Notes: generated from the letters alone by a model not told the origin. DNA of 64,000 bases from CAVRTM01 sp963724015 (GCA_963724015.1 CAVRTM010000002.1:91478-155477); one strand, 5' to 3'; shown: positions 1 to 9,434, numbered from the stretch's first letter. Numbers and translations are program-made.

Positions 1-564
1 CGCGAGGGGGCGGCGCCCGGCCGCGGCGGGTCCTCGGCCATGCCGCACAAGCGGAACCCGGTGGTAGTCGGTGCTGATCCGGTCGGCGGCGGTGCGCGCC
101 CCCGGGCTCGTCGCCACGGTGCTGTCGGCCGCGGTGCACGAGGGCCAGCGGGCGACCGGCGCCTGGCACGCCGAGTGGTCACCGCTGCGCGAGCTGCTGC
201 ACCTCGCGGGTGGCGCGACCGCCCTGACCGCCGACCTGCTCGAGGGGCTGGAGGTGCGCGAGCAGGCGATGGCCGACCGGGTCACCGGCGCCGGGTCGGT
301 GATGTTCGCCGAGTCCGTGTCCCGCGCGCTCAGCGGGGCACTGGGCAGAGCCGCCGCGCAGGACGTCGTCGCGGCGGCCGCCCAGCGCCGCCGAGCAGAC
401 CGGCACGCCGTTCCGTGAGGTCCTGCGGGCCGACGACCGCGTCACCTCGCACCTGGACGCCGCCGCACTCGAGGCCTGCTTCGACCCGGGCCCCCACGTC
501 CGCGGCCGCGGCGGGCCTGGTCGCCCTGACCCTCTCCCGCAGGACCCCACCGGAGGACCGATGA
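1..564 (+). CDS. pcaB: 3-carboxy-cis,cis-muconate cycloisomerase, C-terminal part, frameshifted
   Basis: This enzyme of the fumarase/aspartase superfamily lactonises beta-carboxymuconate in the protocatechuate branch of the beta-ketoadipate pathway. Only the C-terminal part is present because the frame is already open at base 1. The superfamily signature GGSSAMPHKRNP is read at 25-60. The next helix (IRSAAVRAPGLVATVL) continues in a second frame from about 70, the segment GTPFREVLRADDRVTSHLDA in a third frame from about 390, and the tail LVALTL returns to the first frame near 510. Three frame changes in 560 bases of otherwise well-conserved protein suggest sequence errors, although a true pseudogene cannot be excluded. 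The stop overlaps the start of pcaD (ATGA), as in an operon. Earlier pca genes would lie off the left edge. Confidence 0.85.
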   Translation, partial: REGAAPGRGGSSAMPHKRNPVVVGADPVGGGARPRARRHGAVGRGARGPAGDRRLARRVVTAARAAAPRGWRDRPDRRPARGAGGARAGDGRPGHRRRVGDVRRVRVPRAQRGTGQSRRAGRRRGGRPAPPSRPARRSVRSCGPTTASPRTWTPPHSRPASTRAPTSAAAAGLVALTLSRRTPPEDR

Positions 565-1350
565 CCATCGAGCTCGCCCACGACGTCCGAGGGGACGACG
601 CCGCACCGGCGCTGGTCCTCGGCAGCTCCCTCGGCGCGACCCGAGCCATGTGGGACCCCCAGCTCGAGGCGCTGGCCGACCGGCTCCGGGTGGTGCGCTA
701 CGACCACCCCGGACACGGCATGTCGCCGGCTCCGGAGGCGGGGATGACGACTGGAGGACCTCGGGCAGTCCGTGCTCGAGCTGGCCGACCGCCTTGAGCT
801 GCAACGGTTCTCGTACGCCGGACTGTCCCTCGGCGGCATGGTCGGCATGTGGCTGGCCATTCACGCGCCCGACCGGGTGGACCGCCTGGCGTTGCTGTGC
901 ACGAGCGCCTACCTGCCGCCGGCGTCGATGTGGCACGAGCGGGCCGCCGCGGTGCGCGCGGCCGGCACCTGTGCCGCCATCTCGCAGTCGGTGGTCGGGC
1001 GCTGGTTCACCCCGGGCTTCGCGGCGCGGCACCCGGACGTCGTCGCCTCGTTCGCCACCACGATGGACGAGGTCGACCCCGAGGGCTACGCCACCTGCTG
1101 TGAGGCCATCGCGGCGATGGACCAGCGCGAGCAGCTGGGCCGGATCACCGCTGCGACGCTGGTGATCGGCGGCGCCCAGGACCTGCCCACGCCCCCACAG
1201 GGACACGCCGACCTGATCGCGGAGGCGGTCCCGGGGGCGCTGCTGGTGACGCTCAGCCCCGCCGCCCACCTGGCCTCGGTGGAGCAGCCGCGCACGGTGA
1301 CGGCGCTGCTGCTCGACCACGTCACCGCCCAGGACGAGGTGCGGCGGTGA
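561..1350 (+). CDS. pcaD: 3-oxoadipate enol-lactonase, one frameshift
   Basis: An alpha/beta-hydrolase that hydrolyses 3-oxoadipate enol-lactone to 3-oxoadipate. The N-terminus (LVLGSSLGATRAMWDPQ) is read from the ATG at 561. The frame shifts near 741-750, after which LEDLGQSVLELADRL continues. The nucleophile elbow GLSLGG, the acid region GGAQDLPTPP and the catalytic His in PAAHLASVE are all visible, and the length of about 262 residues is normal for PcaD. The ATG overlaps the pcaB stop and the TGA overlaps the pcaC GTG start (GTGA), so translation is probably coupled. One base gained or lost restores the whole protein, so I treat it as an intact gene with a sequence error. Hydrolase identity rests on motifs plus the pca context. 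Confidence 0.88.
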
Positions 1351-1757
1351 GCGCGGGCCTGAGCGACGAGGAGCGGCACCGGCAGGGCATGCAGGTCCGC
1401 CGCGAGGTCCTCGGCGCCGCCCACGTCGACGCGGCCGTCGCCCGCCAGACCCCGTTCACCGAGCCGTTCCAGGACTTCATCACCCGCACCGCCTGGGGTG
1501 ACGTCTGGACGCGGGACGGGCTCGACCGGCGTACGCGCTCGATGCTGACGCTGACCGCGTTGCTGGCCCTCGGGCACGAGGCCGAGCTGCGGCTGCACGT
1601 GCGCGCGGCGCTCACCAACGGCGTGACGCGCGAGGAGATCAGCGAGGTGTTCCTGCACACCGCCGTCTACGCCGGCGTCCCCGCCGCGAACTCGGCCTAC
1701 GCGGCCGCGCAGGAGGTGTTCGCGGTCATCGACCAGGAGAGCAGGGCCGATGACTGA
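1347..1757 (+). CDS. pcaC: 4-carboxymuconolactone decarboxylase
   Basis: Decarboxylates gamma-carboxymuconolactone to 3-oxoadipate enol-lactone, the step between PcaB and PcaD. The 136-residue length is typical of a stand-alone PcaC, unlike the PcaL fusion found in some actinobacteria. Visible family features are the FQDFITRTAWGDVWTR segment, RSMLTLTALLALGHEAEL, and the alkylhydroperoxidase-like core with EISEVFLHTAVYAGVPAA. The GTG start at 1347 overlaps the pcaD stop, and the last bases overlap the next ATG at 1750. The order B-D-C-regulator makes this a co-transcribed catabolic unit. Confidence 0.93.
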   Translation: MSAGLSDEERHRQGMQVRREVLGAAHVDAAVARQTPFTEPFQDFITRTAWGDVWTRDGLDRRTRSMLTLTALLALGHEAELRLHVRAALTNGVTREEISEVFLHTAVYAGVPAANSAYAAAQEVFAVIDQESRADD

Positions 1758-2541
1758 GGCGCCCGGGGACGCCGCCCCACGCAGCGCCGACTTCGTCCAG
1801 TCGCTGGAGCGCGGCCTCGCCGTCATCAAGGCCTTCGACGCCGACGACCGGGCGCTCACCCTGTCCGACGTCGCCCGCAAGACGGGGCTGACCCGTGCCG
1901 CCGCCCGGCGGTTCCTGCACACCCTCGCCGAGCTGGGCTACGTCCGCAGCGACGGCCGGTACTTCTCCCTGCGGCCCGCGGTCCTCGAGCTCGGCTATGC
2001 CTACCTGTCCGGGCTCTCGCTGCCCGAGGTCGCCCACCCCCACATGGAGGAGCTGACCGCCCGGCTGCACGAGTCGACCTCCATCTCGGTGCTGGACGAC
2101 ACCAGCGTCGTCTACGTGGCGCGGGTGGCGGCCAAGCGGATCATGACCGTCGGGATCTCGGTCGGCACCCGGTTCCCCGCGCACGCCACGTCGATGGGCC
2201 GCGTCCTGCTGGCGCACGCCCCCACCTCATGGCTGGAGACCTACCTCGAGAGCGCCGACCTGCAGCCGACCACCCCGCTGACCGTGACCGACCGGGACAC
2301 GCTCCGGGCCGTCCTGGCCCAGGTCCGGCACGACGGCTACGCCGTGGTCGACCAGGAGCTCGAGCTCGGCCTGCGCTCCCTCGCCGTGCCGCTGCACGAC
2401 CCGCGCGGCCACGTCGTGGCCGCCATGAACGTCTCCACCCACGTCAGCCGCGGCAGCACCGAGGACGTCGTCCGTGACCTGCTGCCGGCACTGCGCGAGA
2501 CCGCGACGGCGATCGAGGCGGACCTGCGCGTCCGGTCCTGA
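1750..2541 (+). CDS. pcaR: IclR-family regulator of the pca genes
   Basis: A 263-residue IclR-type transcription factor. An N-terminal winged helix spans about residues 15-80 (SLERGLAVIKAFD, LTLSDVARKTGLTRAAARRF). An effector-binding domain follows (GISVGTRFPAHATSMGRVLL, then YAVVDQELELGLRSLAVPL). Being the last gene of pcaBDC with an 8-base overlap, it most likely controls this operon in response to a pathway intermediate, as PcaR/PcaU-type IclR proteins do. The specific ligand cannot be read from sequence. The next gene is convergent and a hairpin lies at the junction. Confidence 0.9.
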   Translation: MTEAPGDAAPRSADFVQSLERGLAVIKAFDADDRALTLSDVARKTGLTRAAARRFLHTLAELGYVRSDGRYFSLRPAVLELGYAYLSGLSLPEVAHPHMEELTARLHESTSISVLDDTSVVYVARVAAKRIMTVGISVGTRFPAHATSMGRVLLAHAPTSWLETYLESADLQPTTPLTVTDRDTLRAVLAQVRHDGYAVVDQELELGLRSLAVPLHDPRGHVVAAMNVSTHVSRGSTEDVVRDLLPALRETATAIEADLRVRS

Positions 2542-2566
2542 CCGCTCCTGACGCTCCTGAGCGGTC
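2540..2566. terminator. Hairpin between convergent pcaR and pobA
   Basis: A perfect 8-bp stem (GACCGCTC / GAGCGGTC) with an 11-base loop starts at the pcaR stop and precedes the pobA stop. It sits between two converging genes and could end transcription from both sides. There is no U-tract, which is common in high-GC actinobacteria, so the role is inferred from position and symmetry. Confidence 0.45.
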
Positions 2567-2581
2567 GCGTGCGCCTGGAGG

Positions 2582-3748
2582 TCAGCGCAGGGGCATGCCG
2601 GTGTAGTTCTCCGCGAGGCTCTGGGCCGCCGGCGGCGAAGAGGTCACGTAGCGCAGCTGCGACAGCTGGAGCTGGGCCTCGAACGGGTCGCCCGTGGGGT
2701 GCAGCATCGAGGTCATCCACCACGAGAAGTGGGTGGCGCGCCACACCCGTCGCAGGGCGGTCGCGGAGTAGGCGTCGGCCAGCTCGCTGCGGCCGTGCAG
2801 CAGCAGGGCGGTCAGCGCCTCGCACAGGACCGCGACGTCGGCGACCGCGAGGTTGAGGCCCTTGGCCCCGGTCGGCGGGACGATGTGCGCGGCGTCGCCG
2901 GCCAGGAACAGCCGCCCGTGGCGCATCGGCGCGCTCACGACGCTGCGCATCGGGGTGATCGACCGGTCGGTGATGGGCCCGGTCTGCAGCTGCCAGTCCT
3001 CGTACGCCAGGCGGTGCGACAGCTCGGACCAGATCCGGTCATCGGACCAGCCCTCGAGGCTCTCGTGCGGGTCGACCTGCAGGTAGAGCCGGCTCACGCT
3101 GGGCGAGCGCATGCTGTGCAGGGCGAATCCGTCCGGGTGCCAGGCGTAGATGAGCTCGTCGGTGGAGGGGGCGACGTCGGCCAGGATCCCCAGCCAGGCG
3201 AAGGGGTAGTCCCTGGCCCACGTCTGCTGCAGGTCGGCGGGCAGCATCCGGCGGCTCGGGCCGTGGAAGCCGTCACAGCCGGCGACCACATCGCACTCGA
3301 GCACCTGGGGCGAGCCGCCGCTGTCGGTGTAGGTGACCCGCGGCCGGTCGGTGTCGAGGTCGTGCAACGTCGTGTCGTCGATCTCGAACTCGACCGGCTG
3401 CCCGGCGGCGAGGCGGGCGTCGATGAGGTCCTTGACCACCTGGGTCTGCCCGTACGCCCAGACCGACCGGCCGCACAGGCCCGGGAAGTCAAGGCGGTCG
3501 CGGTGCCCGGGGTGCTGCAGGTAGATGCCGTCGTGGCGCAGGCCCTCCCGGTGCAGCCTCTCCCCCACGCCGGCCTCGGTGAGCAGGTCGACCGTGCCCT
3601 GCTCGAGGATGCCGGCGCGGATGCGGGCCTGCACGTAGTCGCGCGACCGGTTCTCCAGGACCACCGAGTCGATGCCGCGTACGGCGAGCAGCTGGGCGAG
3701 CAGCAGGCCCGCGGGCCCTGCTCCGATGATGCCGACCTGGGTGCGCAT
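2582..3748 (-). CDS. pobA: 4-hydroxybenzoate 3-monooxygenase
   Basis: An FAD-dependent aromatic hydroxylase that converts 4-hydroxybenzoate to protocatechuate, feeding the pca genes next door. The 388 residues match the usual length of about 390. It has the N-terminal FAD fingerprint IGAGPAGLLLAQLL, the RIRAGILEQGTVDLL segment characteristic of PobA, the DG motif in VVAGCDGFHGPSRR, and the GD motif GDAAHIVPPTGAKGLNLAVAD. I chose the ATG at 3748 because the FAD fold begins directly after it; the longer in-frame extension has no family match. The IclR gene immediately upstream on the same strand is its likely regulator. Confidence 0.95.
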   Translation of the reverse strand: MRTQVGIIGAGPAGLLLAQLLAVRGIDSVVLENRSRDYVQARIRAGILEQGTVDLLTEAGVGERLHREGLRHDGIYLQHPGHRDRLDFPGLCGRSVWAYGQTQVVKDLIDARLAAGQPVEFEIDDTTLHDLDTDRPRVTYTDSGGSPQVLECDVVAGCDGFHGPSRRMLPADLQQTWARDYPFAWLGILADVAPSTDELIYAWHPDGFALHSMRSPSVSRLYLQVDPHESLEGWSDDRIWSELSHRLAYEDWQLQTGPITDRSITPMRSVVSAPMRHGRLFLAGDAAHIVPPTGAKGLNLAVADVAVLCEALTALLLHGRSELADAYSATALRRVWRATHFSWWMTSMLHPTGDPFEAQLQLSQLRYVTSSPPAAQSLAENYTGMPLR

Positions 3749-3797
3749 GGCCCGAGCCAACCGCCTGGTCGGTCGCCATGCGAGGACAGGCTTCCGC

Positions 3798-4556
3798 TCA
3801 GTGGAACTGCCGCAGGTGCCGGGTGATGCCGTGCGCGGCAACCTGCAGCGCAGGCACCAGCCGCACGAGGTCGCGCCGGATGCTCGGGACCACCACGCCC
3901 ACCGCGGCCGCGACCGTCCCGTCGACGTCGCGGACCGGCACGGCCACGGAGCAGGCGCCCAGGGTCATCTCCTCCACGGTGCGGGCGTAGCCGCGACGTC
4001 GGACCTCGGTGAGCTCTTTGGCCATCCGCCCCGGCTGGACCACCGAGTGGCGCGTCTCGCGGGTCAGGGAGCCCAGCACCTGCCGGACGACGTCAGGCGG
4101 GGCGTGGGCGAGCAGGACCTTGCCCACGCCGGTGGTGTGCAACGGCAGGCGGCCACCGACGTGGCTGACCACCGGCACGGACGCGTTGCCCGAGAGCCGC
4201 TCCACGTAGAGCGCGCGGTTCCCCTCCCGGACCGCCAGGTGCACCGTGTCGCCGGTGGCGGCGTAGAGGTCCTGCAGGAACGGTGCGGCCACCTCCCGCA
4301 GCTCCCCCTGCACGGGGGCGAGGAGCCCGAGGGTCCACAGCCGGTGCCCCACCTCGTAGGCGCCGTCGTGGCGCCGCGCGAGCGCGCCCCACCCCACGAG
4401 GTCGGCGACCAGCCGGTGCGCGGTCGCCATCGGCAGCCCGGCACGGGCGGCGAGCTCCGTCAGCGTCATCCGCCGGTGTGCGGTGTCGAAGGCTCCGAGC
4501 AGGTCCAGCGCACGGGCGGTCACCGGCCGCCCGCTGTGAGATGCTCCGCCGGCCAC
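3798..4556 (-). CDS. IclR-family regulator next to pobA (PobR-like)
   Basis: A 252-residue IclR-type regulator. The N-terminal winged helix reads RALDLLGAFDTAHRRMTLTE then AGLPMATAHRLVADL; the ligand domain contains LHTTGVGKVLLAHAP and VEEMTLGACSVAVPVRD. The GTG start at 4556 is supported by AAGGAG a few bases upstream; the reading frame continues further upstream only as antisense of the sigma-factor gene. It lies 49 bases upstream of pobA in the same direction, so control of pobA by 4-hydroxybenzoate is the natural hypothesis. It is a different protein from the pca regulator at 1750. Confidence 0.85.
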   Translation of the reverse strand: MAGGASHSGRPVTARALDLLGAFDTAHRRMTLTELAARAGLPMATAHRLVADLVGWGALARRHDGAYEVGHRLWTLGLLAPVQGELREVAAPFLQDLYAATGDTVHLAVREGNRALYVERLSGNASVPVVSHVGGRLPLHTTGVGKVLLAHAPPDVVRQVLGSLTRETRHSVVQPGRMAKELTEVRRRGYARTVEEMTLGACSVAVPVRDVDGTVAAAVGVVVPSIRRDLVRLVPALQVAAHGITRHLRQFH

Positions 4557-4608
4557 GGCGCTCCTTCGCAAGGCTCCGGGCCGCCTGCCGGCCCGGCCGG
4601 TCCCGAGC

Positions 4609-5601
4609 CTAGGTGGTGCGGGCTTCGGGCTGCTGCGGCAGCCCGAACAGGGGGAACAGCGCGTCGGTGGACAGGAAGAACGTGAGCTCGACGATGCGGT
4701 CCCCGGAGGTCCGCAGGACCTGCAACGCCCACGGTTGGTGCGCTCCACCGGGCCCGCTCGGCTTGTACTGGGCGAACGCGGGCGAGCCGTTCGCGGCCGT
4801 GGGGACCAGCCAGGACCCGCGGCAGCCGGCCCCCTGACCGAGCCAGAACCGCAGGATGTCCTCGCGTCCGCGCAGCCACATGGTGAATGGCGGCATGGAC
4901 TGGGTCGCGTCCTCGTGGAGCAAGACGGTGAGCGCGTCCATGTCGTAGCGCTCGAACGCATCGACGTAGCGCTCGAGCAGCGCCTGCTGCCGGTCGTCCA
5001 GGGCCTCCTCGCGCCGGCCGAGGTCAGCGGCCGCGAGGGTGGCCCGGGCGCGCTGCAGGGCGCTGTTGACCGACGCAACCGTCGTGTCCAGCAGCTCGGC
5101 CACCTCGCTGGCGCGCCAGCTCAGCACCTCGCGCAGGATCAGGACGGCCCGTTGGCGTGGGGGCAGGTGCTGCAGGGTGGCCACGAACGCCAGCCGCACC
5201 GAGTCGCGGGCCACGGCCACGTCGGCCGGGTCGGCGCCGGTGGGCAGGACGCTGCCGTCCGGGATCGGCTCGACCCAGGTGGCCTCCGGCAGCGTCGACC
5301 CCACCGGGTGGTCCGCGGACCGCGCGGGGCCGAGGTCCATCGGCCGGGCACGGCGCTGCCTGCCCTTGAGCATGTCGAAACAGACGTTGGTGGCGATGCG
5401 GTACAGCCAGGACCTCACCGCCGAGCGCCCCTCGAACCGGTCGAGGCCCCGCCAGGCACGCACGAGGGTGTCCTGGACGGCGTCCTCGGCCTCGAAGGCG
5501 GACCCGAGCATGCGGTAGCAGTAGGCGGTCAGCTCGACCCGGTGCCGCTCGAGGTCGTGCGGCCCCGCCGAGACGGGACCTGCGGTTGCCACATCGGTCA
5601 T
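4609..5601 (-). CDS. ECF sigma factor with C-terminal SnoaL-like domain (TIGR02960/SigG type)
   Basis: A 330-residue extracytoplasmic-function sigma factor. Region 2 lies at about residues 20-85 (AEDAVQDTLVRAWRGLDRF, WLYRIATNVCFDML) and region 4 at about 140-195 (LPPRQRAVLILREVLSW, ASEVAELLDTTVASVNSALQ). A SnoaL/NTF2-like domain follows (LLERYVDAFERYDMDALTVL). Such C-terminal extensions replace a separate anti-sigma factor in these ECF groups, and none is visible here. The ATG at 5601 is preceded by a GAGAAAGG-like ribosome site. No target promoter can be assigned. Confidence 0.88.
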   Translation of the reverse strand: MTDVATAGPVSAGPHDLERHRVELTAYCYRMLGSAFEAEDAVQDTLVRAWRGLDRFEGRSAVRSWLYRIATNVCFDMLKGRQRRARPMDLGPARSADHPVGSTLPEATWVEPIPDGSVLPTGADPADVAVARDSVRLAFVATLQHLPPRQRAVLILREVLSWRASEVAELLDTTVASVNSALQRARATLAAADLGRREEALDDRQQALLERYVDAFERYDMDALTVLLHEDATQSMPPFTMWLRGREDILRFWLGQGAGCRGSWLVPTAANGSPAFAQYKPSGPGGAHQPWALQVLRTSGDRIVELTFFLSTDALFPLFGLPQQPEARTT

Positions 5602-5782
5602 CGCGAACCTTTCTCTGCCGTCGCATGCGGGCTCCCCCGGCCCCGTCGCTCATCGTCGGTCCGGACCCCGACAACGACACCGCGGATAGCCGACCTGGTC
5701 AAGGGGCCACGGGCGCCGGACTGCAGCGGTCCCGCAGCCCCCGCACCATCGACGCGCGGTCGGCGGGTCGTCGTACGGCGAC

Positions 5783-6280
5783 TCACCCCGAGGACATCAG
5801 GGGCGAGTGGGATGCGCGCTGGAGCTGCTCGACCAGCACCTTCTCCGAGCCGTCGTCCAGGCGGGTCAGGAGCAGCGGGACGTACAGCGCCCGCAGGCGA
5901 GCGAGGTAGACCCCGCAGACGGCGTGCAGCAGATAGAGCTCGCGGCGCAGGGCAGCACGGGCCGGCGGATCCAGCCGGCCCTCCTCGAGCCTGCGCGTCA
6001 GCGCGGTGGCGAAGCCGCGCAGGCGCAGCCGTTCGGCACCGAGTGCGTGCCCCACGTCGAGCCCACCGGGAAGGCCGGTCACGGCCGGGTCGAGCAGCGT
6101 CTCGTGGGCCTCGAGCAGGGGCAGCAGCGTGGTGGAGCAGAACCGGCACGCCGCACGCAGGCGGTCCAGCGCCTCGGCGTCGGGCGCGCTGCCGATGTCG
6201 TTGCCGAGCGCGCGCAGGGTCTCCATCGGGCGCACGAGCAGACGGCTCTGCGTGTCGAGGAAGTCCTCGATGTCGTCCAT
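5783..6280 (-). CDS. Hypothetical helical protein, possibly hemerythrin-like
   Basis: A predicted soluble protein of 165 residues rich in Leu, Arg and Ala, apparently all-helical. I recognise no firm family. The stretch FCSTTLLPLLEAHETLLDP resembles a helix of hemerythrin-like four-helix bundles, but the full set of His and Glu ligands is not obvious. The start at the ATG at 6280 (MDDIEDFLDTQ) is the one that leaves a sensible N-terminus; longer in-frame extensions read low-complexity Arg/Pro sequence. It stands alone between the sigma factor and a tRNA gene. Confidence 0.55.
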   Translation of the reverse strand: MDDIEDFLDTQSRLLVRPMETLRALGNDIGSAPDAEALDRLRAACRFCSTTLLPLLEAHETLLDPAVTGLPGGLDVGHALGAERLRLRGFATALTRRLEEGRLDPPARAALRRELYLLHAVCGVYLARLRALYVPLLLTRLDDGSEKVLVEQLQRASHSPLMSSG

Positions 6281-6617
6281 GAGGCACCGCCAGTGGGCAG
6301 TTGGGTCTCTTCCGGTCAGCATTCCACCGTTCGGGCGGGAAGGCATCAGGTTTGCCCGATCGACGTCCGTCCGGCTCAGGTGCACGGGCGGACGGTGCGA
6401 CCGGACGCGTCCGATCGGCGGTTGGCACGCCGTTGTCTGCAGAGGATGCTGGGGAGCTGAGGGTTCTCCACGGAGGACGGGCAGGGTCGACATTTGACCT
6501 ACACCCGCTGTCCGGAGGGCCTGATCTCGGCCACGGCGCTGTGCTGGCAGGACGCCTACTAACGGTCCCGGACGAGATCAACCGGCTCACAAGGAGATGC
6601 GGCGCTCTGCGGAAAGG
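6281..6617. other. Intergenic region, no gene seen
   Basis: Between the start of the hypothetical gene at 6280 and the 3' end of tRNA-Asn. It should hold the promoter of the hypothetical gene. Open frames here look like non-coding GC-rich translations. I see no repeat or second tRNA. Confidence 0.5.
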
Positions 6618-6693
6618 TGGCTCCCCCGACTGGACTCGAACCAGTAACCTGCCGATTAACAGTCGGCTGCTCTGCCAATTGAGCTACAGGGGA
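6618..6693 (-). tRNA. tRNA-Asn (GTT anticodon)
   Basis: On the minus strand the sequence folds as a full cloverleaf of 76 nt. The acceptor stem TCCCCTG pairs with CGGGGGA (one T-G pair). The D arm reads AGCTCAATTGGCAGAGC. The anticodon stem GCCGA/TCGGC encloses the loop CTGTTAA, giving anticodon GTT. The T arm contains the GGTTCGAGTCC signature. The CCA end is encoded (bases 6618-6620). The discriminator base is G. Confidence 0.97.
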
Positions 6694-6707
6694 ATGCGGC
6701 GGGCGCA

Positions 6708-6737
6708 ACTGTAGCAAAGGAACTGCGCCCCCAAGAA
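6708..6737 (-). promoter_or_regulatory. Possible promoter of tRNA-Asn
   Basis: Reading the minus strand, TTCTTG and TACAGT are separated by 18 bases and lie about 15 bases before the mature 5' end of the tRNA. This fits a SigA-type -35/-10 pair with the weak -35 usual in actinobacteria. It is a short pattern match only. Confidence 0.35.
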
Positions 6738-6901
6738 ACCGGTGCCAGGTGGCTCCGGAGGCCGGTGCTGCCTGCGTCCGCGGGCACCGCCCGACGTCCC
6801 CGTCTGCGTGCCTCGGCGACCCCGGTGGAGTGCTCCCCCTCCGGCACGGGCCACTCCCCACGGCCCGACGGGCGGTTGCCGTGTCGCCCCCGGTCAGGCC
6901 C

Positions 6902-7435
6902 TCACCGCGGCGGCAGGCCCACCTGGTCACGCAGGTCCGCCAGCGCCGCCTCCACCTGGATCCGCACCTCGGGGTCGTCGGCCCGCACCCGTCGGGCCAG
7001 GACCGTCTGCGGGACCAGCTCGCGGGTGGCCAGGTCCTGGCGTATGGCGACGCGTCCCGTGCGCCGCTCGCCGAGCACCAGCCGGGTCGAGAGGACGACG
7101 CTGGCCTGCACCCGCTCGCGCACGGTCTCCGGCAGCAGCGTCTGCTGGCCCCGGAAGGTCCACTGCCCCGGACGGGTGCCGTCGGTCCAGGTGACCGTCA
7201 ACGTCGCGGGCTCGGGCTGCCAGGAGCCGGCATCGACCAGGTGCCACGGCTTGCGCAGCGCCAGCTCGCCGGTCGTCGTGACGTAGCTGAGCGCCCAGGT
7301 GGACGCCACCAGGTGCCCACCGTGGTTGTCGTCCACGGCGAAGGCGAGCACCCGGTCACGGTGCGGCAGGTCGAGCGCGGACAGGACCTCCGACGGCAGC
7401 TGCGGCCGGGGGGCACCACGCGAGAGCAGTCCCAT
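6902..7435 (-). CDS. Conserved hypothetical protein downstream of dnaG
   Basis: A 177-residue soluble protein of unknown function. It has no signal peptide or membrane segment. It looks like a beta-rich N-terminal part (VLAFAVDDNHGGHLVAST) followed by a helical tail (RVRADDPEVRIQVEAALADL). Its ATG (7433-7435) shares one base with the dnaG stop, so the two genes are translationally coupled. A gene of this sort often follows dnaG in related actinobacteria, but I do not know a role. Confidence 0.75.
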   Translation of the reverse strand: MGLLSRGAPRPQLPSEVLSALDLPHRDRVLAFAVDDNHGGHLVASTWALSYVTTTGELALRKPWHLVDAGSWQPEPATLTVTWTDGTRPGQWTFRGQQTLLPETVRERVQASVVLSTRLVLGERRTGRVAIRQDLATRELVPQTVLARRVRADDPEVRIQVEAALADLRDQVGLPPR

Positions 7436-9400
7436 CAGCCCAGTGTCTCGCGCAGCGTGGCCAGCTCGCGCTGGAGGGTCTGCAGCTCGACGGCCAGCGC
7501 CCGCGCCGCGGCGGGGTCGCCGGAGTCCATCCGCCGCAGGGAGCTCATGGCGTCCCCGATGCGGCGGGTGAGCGACACCTCCCGGACCCGGATCAGCAGC
7601 TCGTTGATGTAGCGCGCGTCGGGCATGCCGGTCGCCGGGTCGACCCGTGCGGGCACGGGCGCCACCGCGAGCTCGCTGACCAGGGGACGGATCGTGGCGG
7701 CCGCCGCCTCGGCGACCTTGTCCGCCCACACGGCCGTCGTTGCGGCGGCCTGCAGCCCCCCGGCAGCTGCCACCGCGTCGTGGACGGCGCGGTGGGCCGG
7801 GGCCGAGAACGACGCCGGCTCGATGCTGTCGTAGAGCCCCTGGTCGACCGCCGACGGGAACTGCAGCACCGCCTGCAGCAGCTGTCGCTCGGCGAACACC
7901 ACCGGGTCGCGCAGGTCCGGCCTCGGCATCGCGTCGGGCCGGGCGTGGGCCGCGCCCCCCTCACCCTCGACTGCCCCGTGGCTCCCGCGGCGGTCGCCGT
8001 CGTACGCGCTGGTGCGCCTGGCGCCCGGGGCACCCTGGCCGGCCCCGGACGTGCCTCCCGAGGTGGCGCGGCCCGCACGATGCACCTCGGTGGCCACCTG
8101 CTCCACCTCGAGGCCGAGCCACCCGGCCACGGTCCGGGTGTACTCCGGGCGCAGGCTGCGGTCGCGGATGCCGGCGATGATCGGCGCGGCTGCCCGCAGG
8201 GCCTGGACCCGGCCCTCGGCGGTGTCGAGGTCGAACCGGTTGATCGTGGTGCGCACGGCGAACTCGAACATCGGCACGGCGTCCTCGACGAGGGCGCGGA
8301 CCGCCGCGTCCCCACCGGACAGGCGCAGGTCGCACGGGTCCTGGCCGGAGGCCTCGACCGCGACGAAGGACTGGGAGGCCCAGCGCTGGTCCTCGCCGAA
8401 CGCGCGCATCGCGGCCTTCTGGCCGGCCGCGTCGCCGTCGAAGGTGAACACCACCTTGGCCGGTGCGGTGTCGCTCTCGTCGCGCATGATCCGGCGCAGC
8501 GTCTTGATGTGCTCGACCCCGAAGGCGGTGCCGCACGTGGCGACGGCCGTCTCGATGCCGGCGAGGTGGCACGCCATGACGTCGGTGTAGCCCTCGACCA
8601 CGACCGCCTGCCGGTCACGCGAGATCGGCTTCTTGGCCAGGTCGAGGCCGTAGAGGACGCTGGCCTTCTTGTAGATCGGCGTCTCGGAGGTGTTGAGGTA
8701 CTTGGCCTCGATCCGGTCGTCGTCGAAGAGGCGACGCGCGCCGAAGCCCACCACGTCGCCGGTGATGTCGCGGATCGGCCAGACCAGGCGCCCGCGGAAC
8801 CGGTCGTAGAGGCCGCGCTGGCCCCGGCCGGACAGCCCGCCGGTGACGATCTCGTCGTCGCTGAAACCCTTGGAGCGCAGGTGGTCGGTCAGCGCCTCGC
8901 CGGGTCGGGGGGCGAAGCCGACGCCGAAGCGGGACGCCGCCGCACGGTCGAAGCCGCGCGCGCGCAGGAAGTCGCGGCCGGCCCGGGCCTCCGGCAGGTT
9001 GACCAGCGCGGCGGCGTAGAACTCGGCAGCCACCCGGTGGGCCTCGATGAGCCGCGAGCGGCGGCCCAGGCCCTCCTCGCGCGGGCCCGCCACCCTCCTC
9101 GTAGTGCAGCTCCATCCCGAGCTTGCCGGCGAGCCGCTCGACGGCCTCGGCGAAGGTGAGGTGGTCGATCTTCTGGAGGAAGGAGATGACGTCGCCGCCC
9201 TCACCGCAGCCGAAGCAGTGCCACGCACCGACGGCCGGGCGGACGTTGAAGGACGGGCTCTTCTCGTCGTGGAAGGGGCACAGGCCCTTCATCGATCCGG
9301 GTCCGGCCGAGCGCAGGGTCACGTGCTCGCGCACGACGTCCTCGATCGACGAGCGCTCCTTGACCAGGGCCACGTCGTCGGCCTTGATCCGACCCGCCAC
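7435..9400 (-). CDS. dnaG: DNA primase, one frameshift
   Basis: Synthesises the RNA primers for chromosomal replication. The N-terminal zinc-binding domain (CPFHDEKSPSF, then WHCFGCGEGGD) is read from the ATG at 9400. Near 9080 the frame changes by one base, after which come REEGLGRRSRLIEAHR, the primase core, and the TOPRIM motifs VVEGYTDVMA and FDGDAAG. The C-terminal helicase-binding region is present, ending LQRELATLRETLG. Corrected length is about 655 residues, normal for an actinobacterial DnaG. Because primase is essential, the frameshift is almost certainly a sequence error. The next gene downstream overlaps by one base. Confidence 0.95.
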
Positions 9401-9434
9401 TCCGCCTCCTCAACTGGTTCCCGAGTCTAGGCGG

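Noticed and set aside
4557..5078. Fusion of the IclR regulator with an upstream coding region
   Set aside because: The frame upstream of 4556 is an antisense-phase reading of the sigma-factor gene. AAGGAG before the GTG at 4556 marks the real start.
6618..6693. tRNA-Asn as an integration site for an island
   Set aside because: No integrase gene or direct repeat of the tRNA 3' end is seen nearby, and both flanks look like chromosomal backbone.
9050..9100. dnaG as a real pseudogene
   Set aside because: Primase is essential and a one-base correction restores the entire protein, so a sequence error is far more likely.
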